Assembly (NCBI GenBank): GCA_000733415.1
Contig: KL662191.1
Coordinates: 5,630,725 to 5,694,724 of the forward strand
Length of the DNA: 64,000 nucleotides
Origin: [Leptolyngbya] sp. JSC-1
GTDB lineage: Bacteria; Cyanobacteriota; Cyanobacteriia; Elainellales; Elainellaceae
Direction: 5' to 3'
A program made the position numbers and the translations under genes. The notes beneath the pieces are model-generated. The model made no database searches. It was not told the DNA's origin and saw only the letters and a program-made list of their open reading frames with translations. Positions 46,501 to 54,629 of the stretch are shown here, one piece after another (position 1 is the first letter of the stretch; each line of letters begins with the position of its first letter).

Positions 46501-48292
46501 TTTCTGATTCTTCTGATTCTTCTGATTCTGCAGCAAGGATTGGTGGCTCAGCTTGCGGCATTTCAATTGCGGCTGACTCAAGTTGGCTCAGTTCAATCGA
46601 AGGTTCGGTTTGGGGGTTGCTAATCAGCGTTGGTGTGACGTTTGGCTCATCGATTGGTGCCAGTTCAATTGGTGCTAGTTCAATTGGTGCCGGTTCAATT
46701 GGTGCTGCTTCAGCCTGTAGTTCGGTCTGCGGCTCAATCGGGGACACATCGACTGAAAGTGCATCCACCGTCGGCTCAATTAACGGCTCGATGATTTCAG
46801 GCGGCTCGACAGTGAATTCAGTTAATTCGTCTTGTGATGCTGCTGTGATCGAGTCATTCGCCGGAGCTTCAATGAACTGAGATTCAACAGATTGAGATTC
46901 GTTGGACGGAGCATCGACCGGCGGAAATTCGATGAAAGCCGATCGATTAAGGGGCAAGTCAGTCAGGTTTGGTTCAGTTAAGAACGGTTCAAAAATGGGT
47001 GGTTCGCTACTGAGTGGTTCAATGACTAGTGGCTCATCGCTAGCAACCTGCTCAGGATTGACGGCCTCTATCGATACGTCGATTAATTCGCCGCTTGGCT
47101 CGACACTTGGTTCAAGACTTAGTTCAAGGCTTGGTTCAACACTCGGCTCGACTGGAACTGCGGCTACATTTATGGCATTGGCTGCGTCCACTGGCTCCTC
47201 ATCCAGCAGCGCTGCGGATTCCTCTGCGGGAGTGGCTTCCAGATTCGCTGTATCGGCTGCATCCACAGCTAGCCTTTCATGCTCTCCAATCAATGAATCC
47301 GTCAGCAAAACCGGAGCAGCTGCCTGAGAAACAGATTGAGAAACCACTGTCTCTAAAACGGTCTCAGGAGGCTCTACTGGGGTTTCCTCTGGGATTTCTG
47401 CTGGGTTTTCTTCAGCGACTTCTTCAGCGACTTCTTCAGCGACTTCTTCAGCGACTGCCAGTTCAGCCTCAACTATTTCGAGCCGACCTGCTTCTACCGA
47501 AGCTGGTTGATCAACTAGCCCATGGGCTGGTTCATTGATCGGATCCTCGGATGGATCAGGTGGGACGATAACTATTTCTGGAACCGGCTGGATGATCGGT
47601 TCCGTAGCTACAGGTTCGATGATTGGTTCTACGACGCTTTCCGTAGCCAACGACTCGCTGGAGAACAAAGTAGACGCTGGCTCAACCACTGGGCTGCTCG
47701 GTGCTTCAAACGTTCCTCTGATAATTCGCGGTGCTGCTGCCTCAGGTTCGCTCAGCTCAAAGCGGAATTTGCGCGATGCATACGGCTGCTGATAGCCAGC
47801 AATTCGTAGAAATAGTTGTACCGATAACTGCTTAGAACCCTGCAAATCCGATTCAGTGCGCAGCAAATCTGGCAGCAGTGCCTTAACTGCTAGTTCCAAA
47901 TCGCGCAACGTCTGCTCTGGCTCTGGTTCAATATGGAGCAAATGTTCTGCCAGCACCAGCAAAGCTTTATCGCGTGTCGCACAGCGGATTTGTAGCGGTC
48001 GAGCTTGTAGTCGCTGCTGCAACGCCTGCTGCAAGTTCTGAGTCAAAGACGACCATTCCCGTTGCTGCGTAACAGATTTTCTTAACCCCATGCGCTGATT
48101 CCGATCTGAAGAACGCTGTTTAACCATACGGTCGTGATACAGGTTGATCCGGTCAGTCAAGCCCCTGAAGAACTGGATTGATTGGTTCCATACCAGTATG
48201 GCTCGCGGTCGTTGCTTTTTGGCAGAAGCTGATGAATTTTGGGTTAAGTTTTGATTTTGAGTTAGCGCATTTACCCAATTTTGCCTAGGCAA
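43514..48292 (-). CDS. Very large acidic low-complexity membrane protein of unknown function
   Basis: A 1592-residue protein I cannot assign. Residues 1-190 are basic and ordered (VWNQSIQFFRGLTDRINLYHDRMVK; LRDLELAVKALLPDLLRTES). Residues about 200-1150 are a disordered, very acidic Glu/Pro/Ser/Ala region containing short tandem repeats (AEEV, IELAP, AEIDA, TVDTVN) encoded by DNA repeats. A membrane helix at about 1165-1185 (NIVLGSAIGSFLLVGGVYGL) is followed by CVVGSC and about 400 residues of helical TPR/coiled-coil repeats (WQETVATWTTAIDQLKQIP; WSQAVTYWQDALDYARQVP), then a small C-terminal domain. The ends look conserved-type; the middle is likely variable. No catalytic motif was found. A scaffold function is a guess. 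Confidence 0.75.
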   Translation of the reverse strand: MPRQNWVNALTQNQNLTQNSSASAKKQRPRAILVWNQSIQFFRGLTDRINLYHDRMVKQRSSDRNQRMGLRKSVTQQREWSSLTQNLQQALQQRLQARPLQIRCATRDKALLVLAEHLLHIEPEPEQTLRDLELAVKALLPDLLRTESDLQGSKQLSVQLFLRIAGYQQPYASRKFRFELSEPEAAAPRIIRGTFEAPSSPVVEPASTLFSSESLATESVVEPIIEPVATEPIIQPVPEIVIVPPDPSEDPINEPAHGLVDQPASVEAGRLEIVEAELAVAEEVAEEVAEEVAEENPAEIPEETPVEPPETVLETVVSQSVSQAAAPVLLTDSLIGEHERLAVDAADTANLEATPAEESAALLDEEPVDAANAINVAAVPVEPSVEPSLELSLEPSVEPSGELIDVSIEAVNPEQVASDEPLVIEPLSSEPPIFEPFLTEPNLTDLPLNRSAFIEFPPVDAPSNESQSVESQFIEAPANDSITAASQDELTEFTVEPPEIIEPLIEPTVDALSVDVSPIEPQTELQAEAAPIEPAPIELAPIELAPIDEPNVTPTLISNPQTEPSIELSQLESAAIEMPQAEPPILAAESEESEESESETAGLDEIPDAALLDRAAPDLPSSASIENIAEPITTIDLTPPLEDSDVSIDAPTAAAPSAPAEFTIPDPWLSSAMDLSEPVVLTSAEPPNAEPAIDRERTEPEDETRTVSPDSDSLDVSLPDTTSPAAIDNTIPANVSPELGLGTVTESSDFPNDATLLREDSEPDPVHPEVSGSSEPSELVAEPQDSNSLTDLDLVVKSLSDRIINILGNIPVSTAENKPVETSGNLSELDLDTPKNIESLLADDELDEILRKIGITPVESAESIGVTSTATDLTEANEAGNLSWQESAVADLTPELDTSTDTGDKKKDEGLAATAFTNLLEDTQSLEQAESLNLDVDAADAALHSVLESVEAPDSVASPIADSIAAPVADQPLTGPALLPDPDLALSPDNRVSESVVADPVAETIVEVDAAEISTAEIDTAEIDAAEIDAAEIDAIDALSDNAILTESDLLPDDDFELDDINTIDTVDSVDTVDTVNTVNSVDAVQTVDAVSPVSPVNTVNTVDATDTYAIAPISSINPTSAAAASPTLVADTLTDTNAYSASVATTADSAEEKQRFQWSASNIVLGSAIGSFLLVGGVYGLSRPCVVGSCEQLQRAQQLSQEAVETAQTTESALEVVEAHKKLNEASYLLGTIPMWSPHYQSAQGLLKRYEEQSVLLGQVVEALEKANTAAQRSQNPPHPLQEWREIQWLWREVIEQLEEISPDNPLYSLVQRKLEEYRANLANVNQRVGIEQQAQDRIAAARQAGEMASARAEAAKSAENWQETVATWTTAIDQLKQIPEGTSAYNEAIQLLAIYQPRLTEATTRQTQEQTAADAYTQAISYAEQARRLEQQNQWSQAVTYWQDALDYARQVPSDSVYYGQAQPLIDTYTQTLQQAQGNSRRSSVIQTAKPNFDQACAGNPQICTYTLSPEAVRIQFTSAYDRTVEGLINSARQQGNPEFPPATVNQVNGLLRALANISDATQVPIELYNSNGAKLGTYAPTLSGYVPQQ
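45191..45265. repeat. 15-bp tandem repeat, 5 copies, coding
   Basis: Five units of ATCAATTTCAGCAGC with single-base differences, encoding the acidic Ala-Glu-Ile-Asp-Ala repeats on the minus strand of the large membrane protein gene. A sixth, divergent unit follows. Confidence 0.9.
46653..46712. repeat. 15-bp tandem repeat, 4 copies, coding
   Basis: Four units of ATTGGTGCCAGTTCA with one to three differences, encoding Glu-Leu-Ala-Pro-Ile-type repeats on the minus strand within the acidic region. Confidence 0.9.
47408..47455. repeat. 12-bp tandem repeat, 4 copies, coding
   Basis: Four identical units of TTCTTCAGCGAC, encoding Val-Ala-Glu-Glu repeats on the minus strand. Exact identity suggests recent copy-number change. 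Confidence 0.93.
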
Positions 48293-48324
48293 GATTTCAC
48301 ACCGTCAAGATTTCACAACAGCCC

Positions 48325-48355
48325 TTGCGATTCACCTACGGCAACTCGTTACAAT
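48325..48355 (+). promoter_or_regulatory. Probable promoter of the structured RNA
   Basis: TACAAT at 48350-48355 is a good -10 box; TTGCGA at 48325-48330 is a plausible -35 with a slightly long 19-base spacer. A start near 48361 would begin the RNA at its closing stem. Confidence 0.55.
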
Positions 48356-48360
48356 GGGGA

Positions 48361-48549
48361 AGGTTCTACTGCGACGTTGGTGACTGCCAATAATGTTTTA
48401 TGATCTATGCCTTTTAAGTAAGGGAACCTAATTATCCTGGTGGCAGTAGACCGGGCTTGTACCCGGAAACTTTAAACCAGTGGTTAAGGTACCCACCTGG
48501 AGTTTTCCAGGTCAAAAACTGAGGTAAGACGGCGTTGTGGGGGACCCTC
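48361..48549 (+). ncRNA. ssrS: Probable 6S RNA (SsrS/SsaA)
   Basis: 6S RNA mimics an open promoter and sequesters RNA polymerase. The predicted transcript is about 188 nt, the size of cyanobacterial 6S RNA. GGTTCTAC at 48363-48370 pairs with GTGGGGGACC at 48537-48546 as a closing stem; inside are ACTGCCA/TGGCAGT, CCGGG-CTTGTA-CCCGG and ACCTGGA-GTTT-TCCAGGT stems with unpaired stretches between. A TACAAT box lies just upstream and no convincing ORF covers it. The identification rests on size, fold and a resemblance to cyanobacterial 6S sequences that I recall only partly; covariance-model scoring was not possible. Confidence 0.55.
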
Positions 48550-48573
48550 ATCATGTCATTGCGAGTGTTCTAT

Positions 48574-48604
48574 TCCCTTGTCTAGGTCAGGCGAGGGAGT
48601 TTTT
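48574..48604 (+). terminator. Intrinsic terminator after the structured RNA
   Basis: TCCCTTGTC (48574-48582) pairs with GGCGAGGGA (48590-48598) as 9 bp with two G-U pairs and a 7-base loop, followed by GTTTTTG. It ends the RNA unit before the NTRC gene. Confidence 0.8.
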
Positions 48605-48719
48605 GTTTGAGAGTTTTGAGTTCTTCTTAAAACTCACGAAGCTTCCTCTTTGCAAATCTCAACAATTTTAGATACAATTGACTGCAATAAGCGTAGTCGT
48701 TATGAGTTTACTTAGACCT

Positions 48720-50099
48720 ATGACAAACCCAGCGGTAGAAAATCTGGTCATCATTGGTTCTGGTCCGGCGGGTTACACGGCTGCAATCTATGCGGCCAGA
48801 GCAAATTTGAAGCCTTTTGTGTTTGAAGGGTTCCAGGCAGGTGGCCTACCGGGTGGGCAGTTGATGACCACAACTGAGGTGGAAAATTTCCCCGGTTTTC
48901 CAGATGGAATTATGGGACCTGAGTTGATGGATCGGATGAAGGCTCAGGCATTGCGCTGGGGGGCTGAACTAGTAACCGAAGATGTCACCTCGGTAGATTT
49001 CAGTCAGCGTCCGTTTGTGATTCGCTCGGAGGAACGGGAGGTGCGGGCGCATAGCGTGATTATTGCCACCGGCGCAACGGCAAAGCGGCTTGGTTTACCT
49101 TGCGAAAACCAGTTTTGGAGTCGCGGTATTTCGGCCTGTGCGATTTGTGATGGCGCTACGCCCATTTTCCGCGGTGCCGAGATTGTGGTGATTGGCGGCG
49201 GTGATTCGGCGGCTGAAGAAGCAATGTACCTAACCAAATACGGCGATCACGTCCACCTGCTGGTGCGGGGTGACAAAATGCGGGCCAGTAAAGCCATGCA
49301 GGACCGGGTGTTGAAGAATCCTAGAATCACCGTGCACTGGGACACAGAAGCGCTGGATGTGTACGGCGAAGATGGCTGGATGCAGGGCGTCAAGGTCCGC
49401 AACAATAAAACTCAGGAAGAAAGCCAAATTCCGGCAAAGGGCTTGTTCTATGCAATTGGCCATACGCCAAATACAAGCCTATTTAAGGGCCAGATCGAGC
49501 TAGATGATGTGGGCTATATCGTTACCCGCAACGGTGTAGAAACTAATATTGAAGGGGTCTATGCCGCCGGGGATGTGCAGGATCACGAGTTTCGCCAGGG
49601 TATCACGGCAGCTGGATCGGGCTGTATGGCGGCAATGCTGGCTGAGCGGTGGTTGGCGATCAACGAACTCGCGCAAGAGTTTCATCAAACCAACTCTGAA
49701 AAACCAGCAGCTGAACCAACTCCCCACAAAACCGAAGCGGAAGAAGCGGCAGAGTTTGATATTGCCCGTACTCGTCATGTTGGTGGCTACGCGCTGCGCA
49801 AGCTCTACCACGAAAGCGATCGTCTGATCATGGTGAAGTACGCCTCGCCTACCTGCGGCCCTTGCCATACGCTGAAGCCAATTCTCAGCAAGATTGTGGA
49901 TGAGTTTGACAGCCAAATCCACTACGTGGAAATCGACATTGAACAGGATCCCGATATCGCTGAATCGGCAGGCGTGGTTGGCACTCCCACGATACAGTTC
50001 TTTAAAGACAAAGGGCTGGTGGGCGAAATGAAGGGCGTTAAGCCGAAGAGCCAATATCGCGAAATGATCGAGCAGCATCTGACGGCTGTTGTGGTCTAG
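48720..50099 (+). CDS. trxB: NADPH-thioredoxin reductase with fused thioredoxin (NTRC)
   Basis: NTRC is a cyanobacterial/plastid enzyme that passes NADPH electrons via FAD and an internal thioredoxin to 2-Cys peroxiredoxin and other targets. From ATG 48720 the protein is 459 residues. The reductase part (1-320) has the FAD motif [10 protein letters not shown], redox cysteines Cys140 and Cys143 (CAICDG) and the NADPH motif [14 protein letters not shown] Lys/Glu/Pro-rich linker (about 322-350) leads to a thioredoxin domain with Cys379 and Cys382 ([11 protein letters not shown]) and GTPTIQFF. Met codons at 48678 and 48702 are alternative starts. A terminator follows. Confidence 0.95.
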   Translation: MTNPAVENLVIIGSGPAGYTAAIYAARANLKPFVFEGFQAGGLPGGQLMTTTEVENFPGFPDGIMGPELMDRMKAQALRWGAELVTEDVTSVDFSQRPFVIRSEEREVRAHSVIIATGATAKRLGLPCENQFWSRGISACAICDGATPIFRGAEIVVIGGGDSAAEEAMYLTKYGDHVHLLVRGDKMRASKAMQDRVLKNPRITVHWDTEALDVYGEDGWMQGVKVRNNKTQEESQIPAKGLFYAIGHTPNTSLFKGQIELDDVGYIVTRNGVETNIEGVYAAGDVQDHEFRQGITAAGSGCMAAMLAERWLAINELAQEFHQTNSEKPAAEPTPHKTEAEEAAEFDIARTRHVGGYALRKLYHESDRLIMVKYASPTCGPCHTLKPILSKIVDEFDSQIHYVEIDIEQDPDIAESAGVVGTPTIQFFKDKGLVGEMKGVKPKSQYREMIEQHLTAVVV

Positions 50100-50151
50100 A
50101 TTGAATGATTTAATTTTGCTATCAACTTTTCGCTGACTAATCAGAAACTAG

Positions 50152-50178
50152 GGGCATGGCAAACCATGTCCTTTTTTT
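50152..50178 (+). terminator. Intrinsic terminator of the NTRC gene
   Basis: GGGCATGG-CAAA-CCATGTCC (8 bp, one G-U) is followed by seven T residues, 52 bases after the stop codon. Confidence 0.88.
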
Positions 50179-50291
50179 GTCAAGGCTTGTTCTATTGATT
50201 TGGTCTTCCATCCAACATCTCAAGCGCGGCAATGGTTTTGTCGCTGGACACACTTGAACTAACATCTCAGTCGAGTAGAAGCGCAGTAACC

Positions 50292-50787
50292 ATGCAACAG
50301 CCTATCAACGCCATCATCGCGGTGCTATTTCTCTCATCCAACCCAACTGTATTGCTCCAAATTGCTCCAAATTGCTCCAAACTGTAAATCCTTGGCAGGT
50401 AACTGCTGATCAAACCAGGTGGATCCAGGCACAAGCATCTATTTTGGCTGGAGAGCCGATTGAAGAAGAGTACACGACTCGTTTGCTTGACCTATCGGGT
50501 CGGGAAGTCGCTCGGTTTGCAGGAAAGTTTGACCGATTTAGTCACGACTGATTCTGAGGCCAGTTATCTTTATGATGCAGCGGGCAATCAGCTAGCTCAA
50601 TTGCCAGGAGTTTTCCAGAAATTCAGTCCCAATGGGCAGTATTTTGTGACTACGATTGACGATACGATCTATTTGTTTGTTGTTTGATCGCTCAGGCCCT
50701 AAACGCTTGGAAATTGAAGGAGAATTCAGAAGTTTTAGTCCCGATGGTCAACATTTGGTGATTACGACCCAAAATTCTGTTCATTGA
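50292..50787 (+). pseudogene. Broken beta-propeller (WD40/TolB-like) gene
   Basis: Three reading frames can be joined into one protein of about 160 residues: a signal-like start (MQQPINAIIAVLFLSS), then blades of one repeat type: LLDLSGREVARFAGKFDRFSHD, YLYDAAGNQLAQLPGVFQKFS plus PNGQYFVTT, and LFDRSGPKRLEIEGEFRSFS plus PDGQHLVITT. The breaks are visible: a 10-base unit ATTGCTCCAA tripled at 50351-50380 shifts the frame; codons are missing at about 50540-50546; a 7-base TTGTTTG is duplicated at 50673-50686. It ends at TGA 50787 in mid-blade, so the rest is lost. The original would have been an exported propeller protein. Confidence 0.75.
50351..50380. repeat. 10-bp tandem repeat, 3 copies, within pseudogene
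   Basis: ATTGCTCCAA occurs three times in a row. Reading with a single copy restores the downstream frame (VLLQTVNPWQVTADQTRW), so the expansion by 20 bases is a frame-breaking lesion. Confidence 0.92.
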
Positions 50788-50834
50788 ACGCGGTTGATTT
50801 GGGCATAGAGCGGGTCTTTTCGAGCAGAGCGCTA

Positions 50835-51167
50835 ATGCAATACTCCGTCTTCATAAAGCAGCAACGATTTCAGCTCAGTTTGGTTGCAACGTTACTCAGC
50901 AGCACTGTTCTCAGCAGCATGGCTCCAGTTTTGGCCTTGCCGCCGCCGCAGGATCAGCCTGAAGAGGTGTTGCGGACCGAAATTATTCTAGAAGCCCGCT
51001 CACCAATTGATGGGGAACCAATGACGGCTGCCGAATATGCTGAGCTACAGGCCCAGCTCGAAGCCGAAGCCCGCCAAGTGGGTGTGGTGCCGCCCCGGTT
51101 TCGGGAAATTGTTACCCTATTGCGGATTCGCAAAGTGCTGCGGACTATTCTGCCATTTCTGCCTTAG
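50835..51167 (+). CDS. Small exported conserved cyanobacterial protein
   Basis: About 110 residues. A signal peptide is evident (FIKQQRFQLSLVATLLSSTVL, cleavage probably after VLALP or nearby). The mature part has the blocks LRTEIILEARSPIDGEPMTAAEYAELQ and REIVTLLRIRKVLRTILPFLP, which I have seen in cyanobacterial hypothetical proteins; the last block is an amphipathic helix. Function is unknown. ATG 50835 is favoured because the signal peptide begins there; the frame is open back to 50784. The last 23 bases overlap the convergent ClC gene. Confidence 0.7.
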   Translation: MQYSVFIKQQRFQLSLVATLLSSTVLSSMAPVLALPPPQDQPEEVLRTEIILEARSPIDGEPMTAAEYAELQAQLEAEARQVGVVPPRFREIVTLLRIRKVLRTILPFLP

Positions 51168-53220
51168 CCGACTCCAAGTCTGGTTTGGCGGACTCTAAGG
51201 GATGGGGCAGTAAGGGATCGGGCAGAGTGTCGGTTAAAAACTGATCGGAACGAGACGACATGCCAAATTCAGACAGTTGAATTTTCACAGACGGCATTCC
51301 ATCCGGATACGGCAAAGACTCCAGCGCTGCCAACTGAGCCTCTGTGAGATGACGCTGCACCATGTCGCGGGTTCTGGCAATGCTCTCTGCTAAGGCAATG
51401 CCTTCTTGGGTCAAGAGTCCAATCACCTGCTGAGGCTGATCGCGCCGCACAACCGGCACCTGCTGCAAGCCACGAGTCGTCATGCGGTTGACGGCTTCAC
51501 TCAATAGCTCATCCGGATAGGCATGAACCAGCTTGGTAGTGCAGAGGGTCTTAATTGGCTGCTGAAGCAGCGCCTGCGCTTCTGAATCAGACTTGGCTCG
51601 CCGGAGAGTTCGGTTCACATCTTGCAGGGTCAGAATCCCAATCAACTGCCCAGTTTCATCGAGGACTAAAGCGCCGTGAACGCGGTGCACCATCAGGTAT
51701 TGGCTCGCAGTCAGCAGCGCCAAATTGCCTACTAAGGTTAGAGGAACGGTCTGCATTGCTTCGGCTACGATCACGGTTGATGTCGGCACTTCCTCGGTGC
51801 TGATTGCTTCCACTTCCGGCTGGGGCGAATTGTCGATCACAATTTGCGGATGCAGGTATTCCACTAACCAGATGCTCAACCCCACTGCCGCCATCAGGGG
51901 CAAAACGATGCGGTAGTCGTGGGTCAGCTCAAACAGCAGCAAAATGGCCGTCAAGGGCGCACGCACACTTCCGGCTAGGACAGCAGCCATTCCTACCATC
52001 GCGTAGGCGGGCGGAGATGCCATGTAGTTGTGCAGCATCGGCAGCGCCAGCGCCAGTACCTTGCCATAGACCGAACCCAGTGAAGCGCCCAGAAACAATG
52101 CTGGAGCAAACACCCCGCCCACAAAGCCACTGCCAAAGCTAATTGCCGTCATGATCAGCTTGACCACCAGCAGCGCAATCACGAGCTGGAGCGGAAACTG
52201 CACATCTTGCAGCATTGACTCCACTGTTTCGTAGCCTACCCCCAAAATTTGAGGCAACTTCAGCGCCACCAGGCCCAGACAAACCCCACCAATCACCGGA
52301 TGGAACGGCTGCGGGATTTGGCCTAACCACTGCAAACCGGCTACCTTGCCCTGAAAGCAGAGCTGGGACAACCGTAAGGCTCGCACGTACAGCAGTGATA
52401 CCAGACTAGCCAGCAGGCCCAAACCCACATATAGCGGCAGTTCCATCAGGCTCCGTACTTCATAAGCAGGCAGTGCAAACGCCGGTTGAGACCCCAAGCC
52501 AATTTGGGCAATCCAGGCCGATACCACAGCCGCTAACAGCACCACGCTTGCCGTAGAAGCCACGAAGGTAGTGCCCAAAATCACTTCCAGCGCAAAAAAC
52601 ACGCCCGCAATCGGAGCATTGAACCCCGCTGCCAATCCTGCTGCCGCTCCCGCACTCAGCAATAACTTGCGCCGCTCTTGCGATACCTTAAGCACCTGCC
52701 CCAGCAATAGACTAAAATAGGCGCCAATTTCCACACTTGGCCCTTCGGGGCCTAGCGACGCCCCACTGCCCAACGAGATCGATGCCGTCACCATCTTGGT
52801 TACCGGATTGAGCAGTAGCACGTCCCGACTGCCCTGCACCACTTCAATTAAAGTTGTTAATCCGGGTCCAAAGTCCTTGATCCACCATCGCAACAGTCCA
52901 ATGACCAGTCCCCCCAGTAGCGGAATCAGCGCTAGCGTCCAATGGCCCCAAGTGGAAAAAAAGCTCGAAACCTCGCCAAACATTAACCCATGTATCAGGT
53001 GAATCAGCGAGCGAAACAGCACCACCCCTACCCCCGCGCCCACTCCCACCAGCACGGCCAGCAACAGCACTAGGGTTTCCGGTGTTGGCTGTACCTGGGT
53101 TAAAAACGCATTCAGACGGGTCGGTAAATTGTCCGACGTTACCCCTGACGGTGCCCCTGACATTGATGCTGCTGACGGTTCAGCGTAGGTACTTCCCTGA
53201 TGGTGCGAGGGCGGTTGCAT
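51145..53220 (-). CDS. ClC chloride channel/antiporter with CBS domains
   Basis: A 691-residue ClC family protein that moves chloride, probably in exchange for protons. The membrane part (about 50-460) includes GSGASLGPEGPSVEIG, with the gating Glu in GPEGP, and GFVGGVFAPALFLGASLG; the helix pattern is complete. Two cytoplasmic CBS domains follow (about 485-620; VPLTLVGNLALLTASQYLMV, and LLSEAVNRMTTRGLQQVPVV), which usually bind adenine nucleotides and regulate transport. A polar tail of about 65 residues ends the protein. The N-terminal 35 residues are Ser/Pro-rich. Confidence 0.92.
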   Translation of the reverse strand: MQPPSHHQGSTYAEPSAASMSGAPSGVTSDNLPTRLNAFLTQVQPTPETLVLLLAVLVGVGAGVGVVLFRSLIHLIHGLMFGEVSSFFSTWGHWTLALIPLLGGLVIGLLRWWIKDFGPGLTTLIEVVQGSRDVLLLNPVTKMVTASISLGSGASLGPEGPSVEIGAYFSLLLGQVLKVSQERRKLLLSAGAAAGLAAGFNAPIAGVFFALEVILGTTFVASTASVVLLAAVVSAWIAQIGLGSQPAFALPAYEVRSLMELPLYVGLGLLASLVSLLYVRALRLSQLCFQGKVAGLQWLGQIPQPFHPVIGGVCLGLVALKLPQILGVGYETVESMLQDVQFPLQLVIALLVVKLIMTAISFGSGFVGGVFAPALFLGASLGSVYGKVLALALPMLHNYMASPPAYAMVGMAAVLAGSVRAPLTAILLLFELTHDYRIVLPLMAAVGLSIWLVEYLHPQIVIDNSPQPEVEAISTEEVPTSTVIVAEAMQTVPLTLVGNLALLTASQYLMVHRVHGALVLDETGQLIGILTLQDVNRTLRRAKSDSEAQALLQQPIKTLCTTKLVHAYPDELLSEAVNRMTTRGLQQVPVVRRDQPQQVIGLLTQEGIALAESIARTRDMVQRHLTEAQLAALESLPYPDGMPSVKIQLSEFGMSSRSDQFLTDTLPDPLLPHPLESAKPDLESAKAEMAE

Positions 53221-53674
53221 GGTGGATAGAAGGCAGTGGAATTAAGTTTTAAGCAGCAAGGGGAGAATGACGCTACAAGACAGGACACGCCCTCAAGCAA
53301 CGGCTAACCACAGCCAAAGTGACAATGGCTAGATGGCTGCCTTCAGCCCATCTTGTCAGAATCTACCCAATTCTATTGTGCGGGATACAGCCCTGAATGA
53401 GCCGAGAAATTAAGAGGTTTGGCAGAAATTCTCTCAGCAGCAATCCCTGAGTTGCTCCTGTAGGCTGGGGCGTTTCTGTGTTACCCTAGGAGGGTTGTCA
53501 AAATCTCCGCACATCCAGGATTTCGGGTGCTTTCAAATAGTTTTAAGCGTTAGTTTTGATCTTTGAGTTAGGGCAGACCAAAGCGATTTAATTCAAAACT
53601 CAAAACTGAGAACTCAAGACTAATAGCAAAGTACGCCTGGGTGGAGGATTAACCCGAAAGGAGCTTAAAAGCAT
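53221..53674. other. Divergent region upstream of rpsB
   Basis: No gene. A copy of the AACTCAAAACT repeat family lies at about 53540-53622 (TTCAAAACTCAAAACTGAG and neighbouring inverted words). AAAGGAG at 53657-53663 is the rpsB ribosome binding site; a second GGAGG is at 53643-53647. The promoter of rpsB-tsf lies here. A structured ribosomal-protein leader could be present, but I could not define it. Confidence 0.5.
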
Positions 53675-54463
53675 ATGCCAGTTGTTTCGTTGGCTCAATT
53701 GTTAGAGTCGGGCGTCCATTTTGGGCACCAGACGCGCCGTTGGAATCCCAAAATGGCCCCATACATTTATACGGCCCGCAACGGGGTTCACATTATTGAC
53801 CTGGTGCAGACGGCCCAGCTGATGGAAGAAGCCTATGCCTATCTGCGCAATGCGTCCGAGCAGGGCAAGCGCGTTTTGTTTGTGGGCACCAAGCGGCAGG
53901 CTGCAGGCATTATCGCTCAAGAGGCCCAGCGCTGCGGTTCGTTCTATGTCAACCAGCGTTGGCTAGGCGGCATGCTGACCAACTGGGCGACGATCAAAAC
54001 TCGTGTGGACCGGCTGAAGGAGTTGGAGCGACGCCAGGAGACCGGAGCGCTGGATCTGCTGCCCAAGAAAGAAGCGGCGATGCTGCGGCGGGAGTTAGAG
54101 AAGCTGCAAAAGTACCTGGGCGGTATTCGCGGCATGCGCAAGGTGCCTGACATTGTGATCATCGTCGATCAGCGGCGGGAGTACAACGCGGTGCAAGAAT
54201 GCCAGAAGCTGAATATCCCGATCGTCTCTTTGCTGGACACCAACTGTGATCCTGATACGGTTGATATTCCAATTCCGGCCAACGATGATGCGATCCGCTC
54301 GATTAAACTAATTGTGGGACGGTTGGCAGATGCGATCTACGAAGGTCGCCACGGCCAGCTCGACGCGGAAGATGACTATGAAGAGTACGAAGAGGTGGCC
54401 GAAGAAGAATTCGAGTACGACGAAAGCGAATTTACCGAAGATGACGAAGAGACGGAAGAATAG
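53675..54463 (+). CDS. rpsB: 30S ribosomal protein S2
   Basis: S2 binds 16S rRNA late in 30S assembly and helps hold S1. The 262 residues begin with the invariant [19 protein letters not shown] and contain [40 protein letters not shown] and [13 protein letters not shown], covering the whole family domain (about 1-225). The last 35 residues are a very acidic Glu/Asp/Tyr tail ([20 protein letters not shown]), an extension seen in some cyanobacteria. tsf follows after 166 bases, the classic order. Confidence 0.98.
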   Translation: MPVVSLAQLLESGVHFGHQTRRWNPKMAPYIYTARNGVHIIDLVQTAQLMEEAYAYLRNASEQGKRVLFVGTKRQAAGIIAQEAQRCGSFYVNQRWLGGMLTNWATIKTRVDRLKELERRQETGALDLLPKKEAAMLRRELEKLQKYLGGIRGMRKVPDIVIIVDQRREYNAVQECQKLNIPIVSLLDTNCDPDTVDIPIPANDDAIRSIKLIVGRLADAIYEGRHGQLDAEDDYEEYEEVAEEEFEYDESEFTEDDEETEE

Positions 54464-54629
54464 GCTTAATAAGTTTTGAGTATTGGGTTTTGAGTTAGCT
54501 GAAATGGATTTCCTGATTCATCAATTCAACACTCAGTACTCAGTACTCAAAACTTGAAATGCCTTCCGCGTCCTCAAGTTTGAATCTTTCACCCTCCAAC
54601 TCAACACTCAAAACTTAGAACTTGGAACT
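54464..54629. repeat. AACTCAAAACT-type repeats between rpsB and tsf
   Basis: The rpsB-tsf spacer is built of TTTTGAGTATTGGGTTTTGAG and inverse words such as CACTCAGTACTCAGTACTC and CAACTCAACACTCAAAAC. It can fold on itself and might tune tsf expression relative to rpsB; no intrinsic terminator is visible. Confidence 0.65.

Noticed and set aside
45540..46880. Long plus-strand ORF of 446 codons, Ser/Gly/Val rich
   Set aside because: It is antisense to the acidic region of the 1592-residue protein; the open frame follows from its Glu/Ser/Pro repeat codons. No start signal or family feature.
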